Both the position numbers and the translations under genes were made by a program. A stretch of DNA of 64,000 bases from Sipunculus nudus (taxonomy: Eukaryota; Annelida; Sipuncula; Golfingiida; Sipunculidae): NCBI GenBank assembly GCA_026874595.1, contig CM049309.1, positions 14,066,576 to 14,130,575 on the forward strand. The letters run 5' to 3'. Under the pieces are notes generated by a model. That model did no database searches, was not told where the DNA came from, and saw only the letters and a program-made list of their open reading frames with translations. Below, piece after piece: positions 11,069-23,230 of this stretch (the stretch's first letter is position 1; every line of letters begins with the position of its first letter).

Positions 11069-14000
11069 ACAAGGCCTACAGGCCTAATGCAAACCTGTGT
11101 AATGAGATTACACCAGGTAGAATGCTTCAATGCTGGACCATTACTTTTCAAGAACATGTGTAACATGTATATGAACAATGCAAGTACTAAACATTGTGGC
11201 GCCACCAATTTTGTGTATGATTAAGAGATATGTGAGATCTATAAACATGCAAAATTTCAGGGGGATATGTCAAACCAGTCCTGAGATATAAACCTGAATG
11301 TCTCCAGCATATACATAAATGTAGGTGGCGCCACCTGCCAAAAAGTCCAGAGAGCTTTCCAAGATATATAAATATGCATTATTTTAGGCATATATGTCAA
11401 ACCACTGCCGAGATATGAGTGATTTTATGCCACGGCAGATGAACAGATGAACGCTGTGCAAAAATGGTTGCAGGTGGCGCCAACAGTTTTGCGTATGATA
11501 AAGAGCTATGTGAGATTTATAAACATGCAAAATTTTTCCCAAATCGGTCAAATGGTTACTGAGATATGAGCTTGGATGTCTGCAGCATAAATATGAATGT
11601 AGGTGGCGCCACCTGTCATTAAATCAAGAAAGCTGTCCAAGATGTATAAACCTGCAAAATATCAGGTGGATAAGTCCAACCAATGCAGAGATATGAGTGT
11701 TTTTATTCCAAGGCAGATGAACAGATAGACGCTCTGCAAAAATGGTTGCACGTTGCGCCACCAATTTAAGTGTATGTTATAAAGCTTTCCAAGGGCTACA
11801 TTTGTGGAAATCTTTAGCCTTATCGGTCAAACCATCCCAAAATATGCTGGTTTATGTGTGGAAACAGAGGCACAAATGGACACTGGGCAGAGAGGAAAGG
11901 TCAGAGGTCAACCAAAAATGAGGGCATAGCAGTTCACATGTGACCAATCATAATTCTGAATTTTAAAAAGATTCTGCTCTGTGGTTATGGAGGAGTTCTC
12001 CAGAAACTTATGCGGCGATGGCGGCAGCATCGGTGTCTTGACTGAAAACATAGTATCTGCAAAACTCTGTTTTGGCGGATATATTGATTGTGGCTAGCAC
12101 CACCAGTCTTATACACAACAAAGTGATATATACATGTGCACAATGTCAGACTGATATGTCAAACCCCTCCTGTGAAATAAGCAGGGACATACACTGTGCA
12201 AAAATTATTGTAGGTGGCGCCACCAGTCTTGTACACTTTAAAGCTACCCAATATGTATAAACATACCCAATTTTAGGCTGATGTATCAAATTCCTCTGTA
12301 GAAATAAGCAGGCACATACACTTCAAAAGTCAATGTAGGTGGCACCACCTGTCTTGTAGATGAGAATACCATCAAAGACGCATAGACAGGTATCAGTCCA
12401 ATACATCAAACTTCCCCAGAGTTTGATGCACTGGGCTGACAAGGCTTAGGTGAGGAAGGCAGTTGCCCCCAAGTGACCTGTGACAAATTGCTGCCTCAAG
12501 CTACTGCACTGAGTGAACTCTTGACCTACACCTGGCTAGACTGAGTGAACTTTTGACCTGTACCTTGCTGCACTAAGTGAACTCTTGACCTGTTGCATAA
12601 TCTGACACAGTTGGCAGTCTGCCAAAGCTATAAAGAGATTCAGGCTGAACTTTGGTGCCAAATATTATGCAGTGAGCAGTCTTCCAAAGCTATAAATAGA
12701 ATGCAGCTACTGCACTGAGTGAACTCTTGACCTATACCTGGCTGCACTTCTTCCAATCCTGGCACTGTGCTAAAACTATTTATAGAGCTGACATCATCTT
12801 GGCTAATGGCCAAGATCAAGGCACTGGCAATCTGCCAATGGTAAACCAAGTGCTGCCATCTGTACACAAAAGTGGTCGCTACTTGAAATAACTTTGAAAT
12901 TTATTTTCCCAATACAAAATGCTTTTCAGCTGACTTTTTATAAAAAAGAAATCAGGAATATATTTAAAATTATTACGGATGCATACTGAATGCAAAATTA
13001 AAATACAGATATATATCACTGATGGCAAATTCTTGAATTAAGTTGAGTAGGGATACCAATAATTTATAATCCACATACAGTTGTCTTTATATAGCCACAG
13101 AGAGCTGAATGTCCATGATTGTAACATTGCCTAGTATGATGAACAAATTAAATCATAAATCTAAATTTTTTAAAAGCTTTTAAAAAAACTTTTTTGTCAA
13201 TATTAACCAAATATAACCTGAAATCTAAATGTCTAGTGCCATGATGTAATAGATGCTTATAAACTGGTGCCAGGCTAGATGTAACAGCATCACACAGCTA
13301 ACATATATGGTAAAATGACTCAATTCAATCTCCATAATTCAGCCAAAAATCATTCATGAGGAACCATTAATGACAATTATTATAAGAATTATTGTAGGGA
13401 TTATTCTTGTAAAATATTTAACAAACTGGCTTCAGTGGCATCAGTCGAAAAACATTTCGCAAGTTTCAAACTCGTATAGGAAGATACAGCAAACTGGCTA
13501 AGTTCAGCTTCCCGTAACTCAGCCAAAAAGCACTGAACCAAAACCATTTGAACAAACTTGAATTATCAACATCTGAGGATAATTTATGTGTGAGATTTAA
13601 GAATTTGGCCCAGTGGTTTTTGAAAAGAAGATCTTTGTAGCCAATGAGCTAAAATGGGCTGTTATGGCATATGACTAAATTCAGCTTCCCATAACTTAGC
13701 CAAAAGTCACTGAAAAGAGACCATTTGAACAAACTTCAGAAAGCACTACCCTAGGATCATTTCTTTGCGATATTAAACATTTTGGCCATATGGTTTCAGA
13801 GAAGAAGTATTTTGTAGCCCTCAGTGTGATACAGGCACTAATGACCCCGTACAAAAAAGGCTGATGCAGGTGGCGCCACCAATACCTCAATTTCAGATAT
13901 GACCTATGTGACCAACATTGGCATAAAATATGGTGATGTTAGCTCCAGCTGTTTCTGAGATTTAAATTTCAATATGCTTTTTTGCACAGTTAACAAAGTT

Positions 14001-14332
14001 CAACCTCCTGTAACTCGGCAAAAAATCTTCGAACTGGAACCATTCGAACAAACTTATGAAAGATTTTCTAGGGATCATTTCTGTGAAATATAGGACAATT
14101 TGGCTGAACAGTTTCCGAGAAGAAGATTTTTAAAGCTTTTCCCTATTAAATCTATGAAAATGCAGTAAGAAAAAAAATAAACAAAATCCGATATAGTTTT
14201 ATGGATGACTGACTATTTGCAAAAAAAATGGTAATGCTAGCTCCTGCCATTTTAGAGATAGCTATAATTAACGCACGACTTACGACACAAGACACACAAC
14301 ACACGACGCACGCTCACAGGTTCGCTAAAAAA
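11069..14332 (+). mobile_element. Family A tandem-repeat element, copy 2, nested in B
   Basis: It has the same ends as copy 1: ACAAGGCCTACAGGCC and GCAAACCTGTG at the left, and gctcaCAGGTTCGCT plus an A-run at the right. It matches copy 1 closely from 12085 to 14330, including the 35-bp repeat and the ~190-bp units. It lacks the left part of the F array: the left-end sequence jumps from 'agtactaaaca' straight into 'ttgtggcgccacc' at 11195. Short ORFs here are repeat artefacts shared with copy 1. Confidence 0.78.
11195..12084 (+). repeat. Family F array, 5'-truncated, inside A copy 2
   Basis: About three dimers of the GGTGGCGCCACC unit, ending with the characteristic 3' hairpin (TATCTGCAAAAC..GTTTTGGCGGATA). 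The 5' hairpin is missing. Confidence 0.8.
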
Positions 14333-14686
14333 ATAGATGTGGCACCATCAGTCTGCAGAAACAGATGAAACACTCCATGATCAATATGCATGCAAGGATT
14401 CATGGTCATTAATGCATTAGTTGTTCAGATATTCAAGCTTTTGTATAAATTTTCCATTAATCTGGGAACTAATTCTGAGCCCCATAGCATGGAGGATATG
14501 GGTAAAAGAAACCTGATTTCAGGGTCCAAGGAGACTTTTTTCATGGACCTCCCTGGGTGTCAAGTAAGAAGATTCCAGGTCTAGCGGTTACAATTTGTGC
14601 CTTGTTAACAGACAGATGGCCAGATGACAGACGGACAAAGAGTGATCGCTATAGCTCAGATGACTAACAGTCAGCCGAGGTAAAAA

Positions 14687-16411
14687 TATCTTACAATAAT
14701 TTTCCTTTTTTTCTCAATGTTTTTTAACACTTTATTCCATGATCAGGCAAAAAAAAAAGTAGAACTAAGGACAAATTTCCTGAAACTGAATGGGGTCCAG
14801 TGGGTTTTATATTTTACATAAATGTATGAGGGTAAATGATGTAAAATTTCCTAAATATTTCTTACAAAGAAATTCCTAACTTTCCTGAAATCAAGAGAAT
14901 CCTCTTGAATTCTGATTACTGCATTATTTTTTTAGTCCTATTTGGCAGCTCAGAGGCAGAACAGCTGACATGAAAATGAAAGTGAAAGATTTGAATCTTT
15001 ATCAGAATGATCTGAACTTCTCTGTGTACTCCTGTTCAATCCTGATTATGGTCCACATAGGGACATAGAATGTTTTTCTGGGTGAGTGTTCATGTCTGAA
15101 TCTGTGCTTTTGAAAAAACTTATTTCTCAGACACACTGTCATTTATCAACATTAAATCATATTCCTCTTTTAAAGGGGTAACCAAATATTTCCTGGTGCT
15201 GTGAATATGTTTCTGGTAAGATTGATAGCATCCAGAGTTTATTTTCAGATTTAGTTCAAACTTAGTAGAATGCAGCAACATTTATGAATCCCTCACACTG
15301 ATTAACATTAAGTTGACCTTGACCTTTATTTGGTGAATTTATAAGTTCTTTTTCATTTTGAACACCAATTTCTAAAATAGGTAACTGTGACCAATTGGCC
15401 TTACAGCATTACTTTAGCTGTGCCATTGGCTTTCCTAATACTGACCAGAAAAACATCAAAATATCCAGTCATCATTACTTTGTAGGGCTTTTCCATTCAT
15501 GTCTTGACCTTGCTCTGAAGGTCAAGTCACAGTGGTCTTGAGACATCATTTGATTCTTTTCCTACTAGCGGTAGCACATATGATTACCTAGAACTGATTA
15601 ACTTTTGGGTGACATTAACCTTTATCTGGACAATTTGTAGGCACATTCTTTTTTGACCACTGACTCAATTTCACTGAAATGATATCTTAGACATTTCTTG
15701 GCATGTAAGTCAACTGTTCTTGAATATTAGTATCATTCTTTTGTTAGTTCACACTGAAACTTTTCTGAAATAAGGTCACTGTGACCTAATTCAGATATGA
15801 AACATAGTCAGATTATGTGTTACTTTCTAATTGTAATTATTCATGCTAAACTTGATCAGCAGTCTTCATCATTATCTATACTGGTTAGCAATTATCATGT
15901 CACCTTCAAGTTTGGTCTGTATGTCACATTAGAGTAATTAGCCATTACTTGCTCTATTGCAATTGCATGTGAAGTTTCCCTTGGAATTAACTTGATTAAA
16001 GGCATTTCATGTATCAGCAGATAAAAATGCAACTTATATAATTTATATTAAAGTGACCAAGCATGGCTACTTTTCTTCTGTACTTGACAAGTCTATAGCC
16101 CAGTTCCCATAAATCAAGCCAGTTAACAAGATAGATGGATTTTAAATGAAGGTGATGACCATTTTACACTTATCTTATGACTGTTTAAAGAGTGTTTTCA
16201 CCTCTAGTTAATTTTTTTAATATATATCAGTCAAGCAACTACTCTTGGACTATTTAACATGTACATATACTAGAAGCTAAGATTTTCCCATCATTGTGTT
16301 TGTATGGAAGCTTTGGGTCTATCTAAACCAGTTGCTTTTCAGACATTGTGACCTACTTTTTTAAAATATTTTTTGTTTGAGGTAACTATTTCCAATTTTT
16401 TAGTGACAGCT
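14687..16411. repeat. Old diverged repeat (~295-bp spacing) with GACC/GGTC half-sites
   Basis: Intronic DNA in which 'gattaacattaagttgaccttgacctttat' near 15298 recurs in diverged form near 15594 ('gattaacttttgggtgac', 'acctttat'), followed in both by 'ttcatttt/ttctttttt' and 'tcacactgaa'-like text. Palindromic 'ggtcactgtgacc' (15773-15785) lies in the same block. It looks like a decayed tandem-repeat element. The outer limits are uncertain, and 14.7-15.28 kb shows nothing recognisable. Confidence 0.4.
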
Positions 16412-16764
16412 GCACTCTAAGTATATGTAAATCTGCAGAATTCCATTCATGTTTCGGACCACATGAAAGGGCAGTATCACATGCTTCCTTTCATTTAATA
16501 TCCTGGTGTTAACCAGGCCCAGTAACTACTGCACCTGCTGGCCCTGGGTGTGTAATTGTCCCCAGTACTGGGTCATACCATTGAGGAACCCCAAAATGTG
16601 CACTTGTTTGCAAGTGAAACATGGCTGTTTGGCATGGCCTCCTCAGTAAGAGTGCCAAGTGCTCTTCTACTGTCAAAAATCTCACCGCCTTGAAAGGCTG
16701 AGATTCAAACTCACAACCTCCTAGGTTTGAGTCACTAGCTCTTTCCTTGAGCCACAGAAGATGG
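16412..16764 (-). mobile_element. tRNA-derived SINE, older copy
   Basis: The reverse complement matches the SINE at 30801-31211 along nearly its full length. Shared parts include an A-box-like TGTGGCTCAAGGAAAGAGC, a B-box-like GTTTGAATCTC, 'aaggcggtgag', 'ggcccg..ggtgcagtagt', 'taacaccaggatat', and a tail with 'atctgcagatttac' and 'actta'. It has many substitutions, indels and no clear poly(A) or target duplication, so it is much older. A 91-codon open frame lying on it (16509-16784, minus) is not a gene. Confidence 0.85.
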
Positions 16765-16812
16765 TCTTGTGGAGTACTTTCCACACTACCTGGTCACAGA
16801 TTTAAAGGATCA

Positions 16813-17118
16813 GTCAAGACTGCATCTGAAACACTCTGTGTACACGGATAACACAATCCCAATCTGGCATTTAAACACCACCTGGCTCGTTTCAATCTTC
16901 TCTAGACTGAAGTCAATGAATGAAGCATCAGCCACAGTGGAATGGGGTTTGTGACACACGTACTGGGTGCCGGAGTTGTAGCATCCCGAGAGAGCGATGT
17001 TGTGAGGAGAGATGTAATGAGACTCAAGTCTGGCATGTGCAGACTTCTTATCGTATATCTCACTTCCAAAATTAAAGTGGCTTTCAGTAACCCTCTCCTT
17101 TGAACATATATTTAACTT
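16813..17118 (-). other. Unassigned 102-codon open stretch in a CEP78 intron
   Basis: Minus-strand frame open from a TAG at 17119-17121 to a TGA at 16810-16812, without an ATG near its start. The middle reads HARLESHYISPHNIALSGCY and then NSGTQYVCHKPHSTV, with balanced composition unlike the AT-rich surroundings. I do not recognise it. It could be an exon of another minus-strand gene, an alternative CEP78 exon, a decayed coding fragment or conserved non-coding DNA. No strong pair of splice sites brackets it. Confidence 0.25.
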
Positions 17119-20100
17119 CTAGTAGCTGCTGCTGCAAACAGGCATATGATTTGAGCTGGTCAGTCTCAGTTAAAAGAAGTCTCTGATACCCGCAATGCAT
17201 CTAATATTGATCCCTGGAGATATAATAAAAGATGACATTCAATAGGTGTATAATCTAAAGAAAGCAAAACATAGTGGTTAAGTGCTCTAGTTGAAGGAGT
17301 CTGAGATACCTCCAAAACCACTCCTTCAGCAATTGAAATGGTGACAGCTGAGGATTTCTTCAACTATTAGGCCCTAAATTAATTAGGAAGAAAATATAGA
17401 AGAGAATTAAGAAACACAATGTAAGAACCAAACAAACATCTGCTTTAAAAAGATCTGAAAAAAGGTCTGCTTTCAGTCACATTAAAACAAGGATCATATC
17501 AACCCTCTGGCATTACGACCAGATTACTGGCCCCAGAGTGTCTTTACATCTAAGTCTGAGGAACGCATTATAAGGCTGTATGAAGATGCAAATATTTTAG
17601 TCATTTCTGACAATACTTCACGGCCTACAGGTACACTGTCAATCAACATCAACAGTATTCTAATAATACTGAACATGAGTGAGAAAAGTTCCTTTTTAAT
17701 ACAGTACATTTGTAAACCCCTCGGCATGTTTGTTGAATTTATGACCACATGAACACAAGCATGGCTCGCACGGATTACAGGAAGCAGGCAGCTTGCAGGC
17801 AATACAGGTAATGACCCTTGTCCAGGGTGACAGTGTTTCAGTTTGGGTTGTGAGCTCATATGTATACTATTGTGTAAATTCATCATTCTTAGCATATTAT
17901 TGAGATTATGGGCCATTTACCACAATATAAATGCAACCTGATTCAAGACCACTGCGATACATTCCCCGATATTACATGTATCATGACTTACCAGCCCAAT
18001 TATCCGATTGTCTACTGAGTCAAGTTGTCATGGCTAAATTAAAACTCAATCTAGACCATGAATACCACAGGATGCCTATCAGGATACAAAGCCTAATTGA
18101 GGACTCCTAATTTTAAAGTTTTTATTTGATTAACAAATAATTTCTTCTTTTCTATAGGTCTGATACCATGTGAAACTACACTACAAACAATGACAACCTC
18201 TTAAAATTCTTTTGAATAATGAACCATAAATATTTAAAAATTATAAGTTTACAACACCTGAAGTGCATTTCTTGTGATTTTGGGGGTTGATTTTTATATA
18301 CCCCCTAAATTCATTTATTTCAACAAGTGTGGGTCTCAGATATCATTGTTTCATCAAAATCACTTTGTTGCAGAAGCACCCCAACTATTGCCAACTTTGG
18401 CAATATCCTTGGAATTTTGCATATACAGGTAATGTCATCCCCATCTTGAACGTGAGTTTTTCAATTAGATCTAATACATCTCAGTGCCATCCTACAAAAA
18501 GCTAGCTTGCCTTGCTTTTAAATAACAATGAATTTGGTCAACCTCAACAGCTTAAAAAATTTACCAGTAAGTGTTAAATACAGATAATGATCTTCATGTG
18601 AACCAGATTCTCATTTAGCTGACAATTGATGGTGTAAAAACATTTACATTTTCTTCAAGATCGGTTGTGAAGGACCATTCCATTACATAATTATAAGCCA
18701 TAATGAAAAAATAAAATTGTGGCTTCTTAAAAGTGAAGCCCATTGAAAAATGACTCTTGTGGTTTGATCCTTTCAAATGCCTCTTGATTTGTGAGAAAAA
18801 AAAATTCTGTCATGTTTTCCAGAGCTTGTAATATTTTCTAGACAAATGGATATAATCATTCAAATAAAGCATGAAAAGTGTAAAAACAGATATTCAAATT
18901 TAAAAAAATAATTTTTCTGCATTACAAACTTCAGGAATGATATATGCAGGGATGTGAGACCATGATTCTTCACATATGCATATTTATGTGATATTTTTGT
19001 TAAAGCCCAGGGGCCTATCCATAGCAAAAATTAGCCCAGTAATTGCATGTCATTTTGGTGATATGTTCACAGAACATATCTATTTCACAATTTCAAAATG
19101 TTCCACAGAATTTTAACAAAGGCCTAGAGGCACAAACAGCCCCCTGCCAGATGTTTAACTAGGAAGTGGCATCAGTGATGGGGCGGGACAGATTGATAGA
19201 TGGGGGACTAAAAATCTCCATCTTGAAGAAGACTGGGGGAAAGAATATAAAAAAAGTATTTTCACCTGAAAAAGAATAAACAGAAGTAAAAAGTAGCATT
19301 TCTTGAAAAACTTTACAGTATTAAAATATATATGTAACAAAAAATATAGCAAATTCACAGAACCATGACCTTAAATGTACTAGTTCATAAAGAAACTGTC
19401 AAGTATTGACCAATAAGCTGTTGCAATTTCAGGATATTATGCCCCTTTAGTGCTGCCATTCTGTAGTTCTTATGAAAAGGTAAAAAATTATATGAAAAAA
19501 AAGTATACATTTTTCTGTAAAAGCATAAAAATGGTATTAATCAATGCTGAATGCTGCAACACTTATAAATGTCACTGTATATGTAGTGTTTCTAAGCAAG
19601 CATATTCAGGTATGTTATCTGCAGTTATCTGTTAAGATTTTTCTTAAACCATTATAACCTTACTTTTATTTAAACCATTTTAAAAAGGTGTAAACATTTT
19701 GGCATATATCCAAAACCTTTTTCTATGGCACAAGAGAAATCGCTTTTTGTCTCATTGTTGTACGTCTCTCATATAGAATGCCACTTTGGTAGAATAAAAA
19801 ATACAACTTATTTCTAGCCTGTTCAATCTAATTCATGTTTATATATAAAGATAAAAAACTGTATTCAAACCTTTTTAACCCATCCATATTGCTCACAGTT
19901 TTAAAAACCATTTTGTGTATAAAAGGTCATTTCCCCTCAGTATTATTAAAACAAGAATGACTAGGGTTAAGATCCTTGTACAGCTGGTTTATTCAGGACA
20001 TATTTATTATTTTCTTCTTTAATTTTATGCCTTAGTGGAGACATTTGCTCTCTATCAAATGTTTCTCTAATTTCATAAACTTTTAGAGTCCTATTGGATG

Positions 20101-20992
20101 TGGGAGCAACCTAAGGGAAGAGATCTGTTCAAATTTTCAGGGGTTACAAAAAATGGATTAATTTTATTGTATTAGGCATCATTATTGTGCAGTGGTATCA
20201 ATTTATCTTCAAGGATGGGGGAAGACTCACAGGTGAGTTTTTATTTTTAAGAAATTCTAAACCAGGCTCAAATATATAATATTTTATAGTACATTCAGAA
20301 ATGGAGATATCAAATAATCATTGTAACTATTAATATATTTTAGTTCCAATATATTAATCTTATTCTCTGAATAGCTCGGGATGATTACATTGATTATATT
20401 GATGTGTATCCCTCCCCTCGCCTGTATTGATGATTATGTTATCATATCATTATATGATTATCTGACTGAAGGGAAATCTCAAAGTCAGTTGTCAGTGCAG
20501 TTGCTACACAAATGGCCAGCTTTTTTGAGGTAGTCAGTATAATAATCAGCAACAGCTACAAGAACCAGCTGTGATCAAGCCAGAATATACGAATCAGATC
20601 AGACAACCAGAGCTGAGCATCAAAAATATATTTACAGAGTCACAGACACCTTTCCCTGCTGTCCTAGATGCCCAGGTGTTTAATCCTATATGGGATACAG
20701 ACTAATCTATTAAGAACCAATAAGGTTCTACATCTATGTATATGATACATGTTATCATAAATAACTTTAATGCCCAATATCTCAGTTGACATATCAATTT
20801 TACATGAGACTTAATGGAAATGTATAGTCATGCTTATCACTCCTCTTTTGAATAATATATGTTAATTATCCTAAAAACTTGTAACATGCCTGATATTTTA
20901 TAATTTTTCACACTTAAACACAACTGGTTTATTGTGGCTCAATAATATGAAGAAATAGAATTAAATGTGTATAGCCATTGACTTTATGAAAA
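17119..20992. other. No recognised feature (intron)
   Basis: AT-rich, apparently single-copy DNA. Open frames here are short, unbiased and lack similarity to anything I recognise. Confidence 0.6.
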
Positions 20993-22531
20993 ACAAGGCC
21001 TACAGGCCTATTGCAAACCTGTGCAATGGTTTATACACCAGGTATAATGCTTCAATGCTGGGCCATTCCTCAAGCAGGCCTACATATCTTGTATGCCATG
21101 AAGGTATCAGAGATGTATATTCCTTAAAATAAGCAGGGACATACACTGTGCAAAAATTATTGTAGGTGGCGTCACCAGTCTTGTATATGACAAAGTTTTA
21201 GGATATGTATAAATATGCCCAATTTTAGGCTGATACATCAAATTGCTCTGGAGAAACAAGCAGGCACATACACTGTGCAAAAGTCATTGTAGGTGGCGAC
21301 ACCTGAACTCTTGACCTATACCTAGCTGCATTGAGTGAACTCTGTTGCTTAATCTGATACGGTTGCCAGTCTGCAAAAGCTATAAATAGATCCAGGCTGA
21401 CCTTTGGCCTGTTGCCAAATCTGAAATAGTTGGCAGTCTGCCAAGCTATTTTACCTGAAATCTAAATGTCTAGTGGCATGATGTAATAGATGCTGATAAG
21501 CTGGTGCCAGGCAAGATGTAACTGGTTCACACAGCTAACATATATGGTATATTGACTCAATTCAAATCTCCTTAATTCAGCCAAAAAATCATTCATGTGG
21601 AATCATTAAAGACAATTATTATTAGAATTATTGTGGGGATTAATCTTGTAAAATATTCTTGTAAAAACAAATTGGCTTCAGTGGCGTCAGTAGAAAAATG
21701 TTTTGCAGGTTTATCACTCATATAGGAAGATACAGCAAACTGGGTAAGTTCAGCTTCCAGTAACTCAGCCAAAACGCACTGAACCAAAACCATTTGAACA
21801 AACTTGAACATCTGAGGATAATTAATGTGTAAGATTTAATAGTATGGCCCAGTGGTTTTTGAGAAGAAGATCTTTATAGCCACTGAGCAAAAATGGGCTG
21901 TTATGGTATAGGACTAAATTAAGCTTCCCATAACTCAGCCAAAAGTCACTAAACAGAGACCATTTGAACATACTTCAGAGAGCACTACCATAGGATCATT
22001 TCTGTGCGCTACTTAAACAATTTGGCCATTTGGTTTCAGAGAAGAAGTTCTTTGCAGAGCTCATTATGATACAGGCACTGATGACCCCCATACAAAAAGG
22101 CCGATGCAGATTGCACCATCAATACCTCAATTTCAGATATGACTCATGTGACCTTCATTGGGATAAAATTTGGTGATGATAGCTCCAGCCTTTTCTGAGA
22201 TTGAAATTTTAGTATGCTTTTTAGGACAGATGACTAAGTTCAACTTCCTGTAACTCAGCCAAAAATCACCAAACTGAAACCATTCAAACAAACTTAAGAG
22301 AGATTGTTTCTTGGATTATTTCTCTGTTTTTAAGGTTTTCCCTATAAAATCTAAGTATATGCAAATAGCCAAAAAATAAACAAGATCTGATAGTTTTTTA
22401 GATGACTGATTTTTTGCATAAAGTTTGGTGATGCTAGATCCTGCCATTTTGGAGATAGTATGGGTTAAAGTACAGACGATGCACGGTGGACGATGCCGCA
22501 CCATCGCATAAGCTCACAGGTTTGCTAAAAA
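20993..22531 (+). mobile_element. Family A element, copy 3 (short form without F)
   Basis: The left end ACAAGGCCTACAGGCC and GCAAACCTGTGC, and the right end CATAAGCTCACAGGTTTGCT plus an A-run, match the other copies. It contains one to two ~130-bp GTGGCG-core units (21120-21310) and the ~190-bp units, but no family-F array. This shows that F is a separable module within A. It is more diverged and internally deleted relative to copies 1 and 2. Confidence 0.78.
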
Positions 22532-22719
22532 GGTGAAAAATACATTATTGAGTAGATTATTAATTTAAGTCCCACTGTTCCAGTCAAATAGGTTATCATA
22601 TGGGTTATATATCAAATGTGGATGGTACAGCTTTAGGAGACACTGATTTCTTAACTCAGGGTAGGTTACTTTCCTTAACAAGAAGTTAAGAGAACACCAC
22701 ATTGGCAGTGTTGCTGATC

Positions 22720-23230
22720 CATTGTGTTTTACCGTAAATCACATTAAAGGAATCCCCATGGGATATTATTGTATTGATAAACAACCCCTCCAGCAGCCAT
22801 AATCATTCTACACTCATACAATTTTCATCTTACTTAAAGCGCTTGTTTTTACATACAGCTATGTGGCTGTCACTGGTTTGGCTGTAATTCTAGCACACAG
22901 CCCTGACTGGTACGCTGGCGGTTAAGTAATCAGATAGATATGCCGGTGGTTTGCAGTGATGGGTGGCCCATCAGGACATTACTGGCTTCCTGCAGGCAAC
23001 AAGGACAAAGACCAAACTCAGGCCGATTCTGATTCATCTCACGCTGTTCACGCTCCCTCGTGGATGCTGAGCCTACGGGGGCGGTTGTCCCTAAATAAGC
23101 CTGCTTTCTGGCCCAATTGAACATCTTACATGCTTCCCCACACAGGATTCCTATCAAAGCCAAGTTGCTGATGCTGTGAAATTCAAATATGAGACGTCGG
23201 ACCTAAACCTAGAATGAACTGTGAATTGGC
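22720..23230. other. Unique, higher-GC block with a 77-codon minus-strand frame
   Basis: Composition is less AT-rich than its flanks. On the minus strand 22930-23163 is open and reads, for example, GEACKMFNWARKQAYLG and later REREQREMNQNRPEFGL. I do not recognise it, and it has no ATG at its start. Gapless higher-GC text amid AT-rich intron suggests either an exon or a conserved regulatory element. Neither is demonstrated. Confidence 0.25.

Larger units (their letters stand above)
10520..14686 (+). mobile_element. Family B element, interrupted by A copy 2
   Basis: The 5' end has the palindrome GACCCATGGGTC followed by ATGATGCTCAGCCTGA. The 3' end is GTGATCGCTATAGCTCAGATGACTAACAGTCAGCCGAGG plus an A-run (described here in parts: CTCAGATGAC, then CAGTCAGCCGAG), preceded by a degenerate ACAGACGGAC stretch. 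The body at 10770-11060 and 14480-14640 carries the family-B unit ('caggtttc.aaggaga', 'agaagattc.aggtc'). A family-A element occupies 11069-14332, and the two halves of B resume on each side. Non-coding. Confidence 0.7.

Noticed and set aside
16509-16784. 91-codon minus-strand frame
   Set aside because: It lies on the old SINE copy, with the tRNA-like head and body translated by chance.
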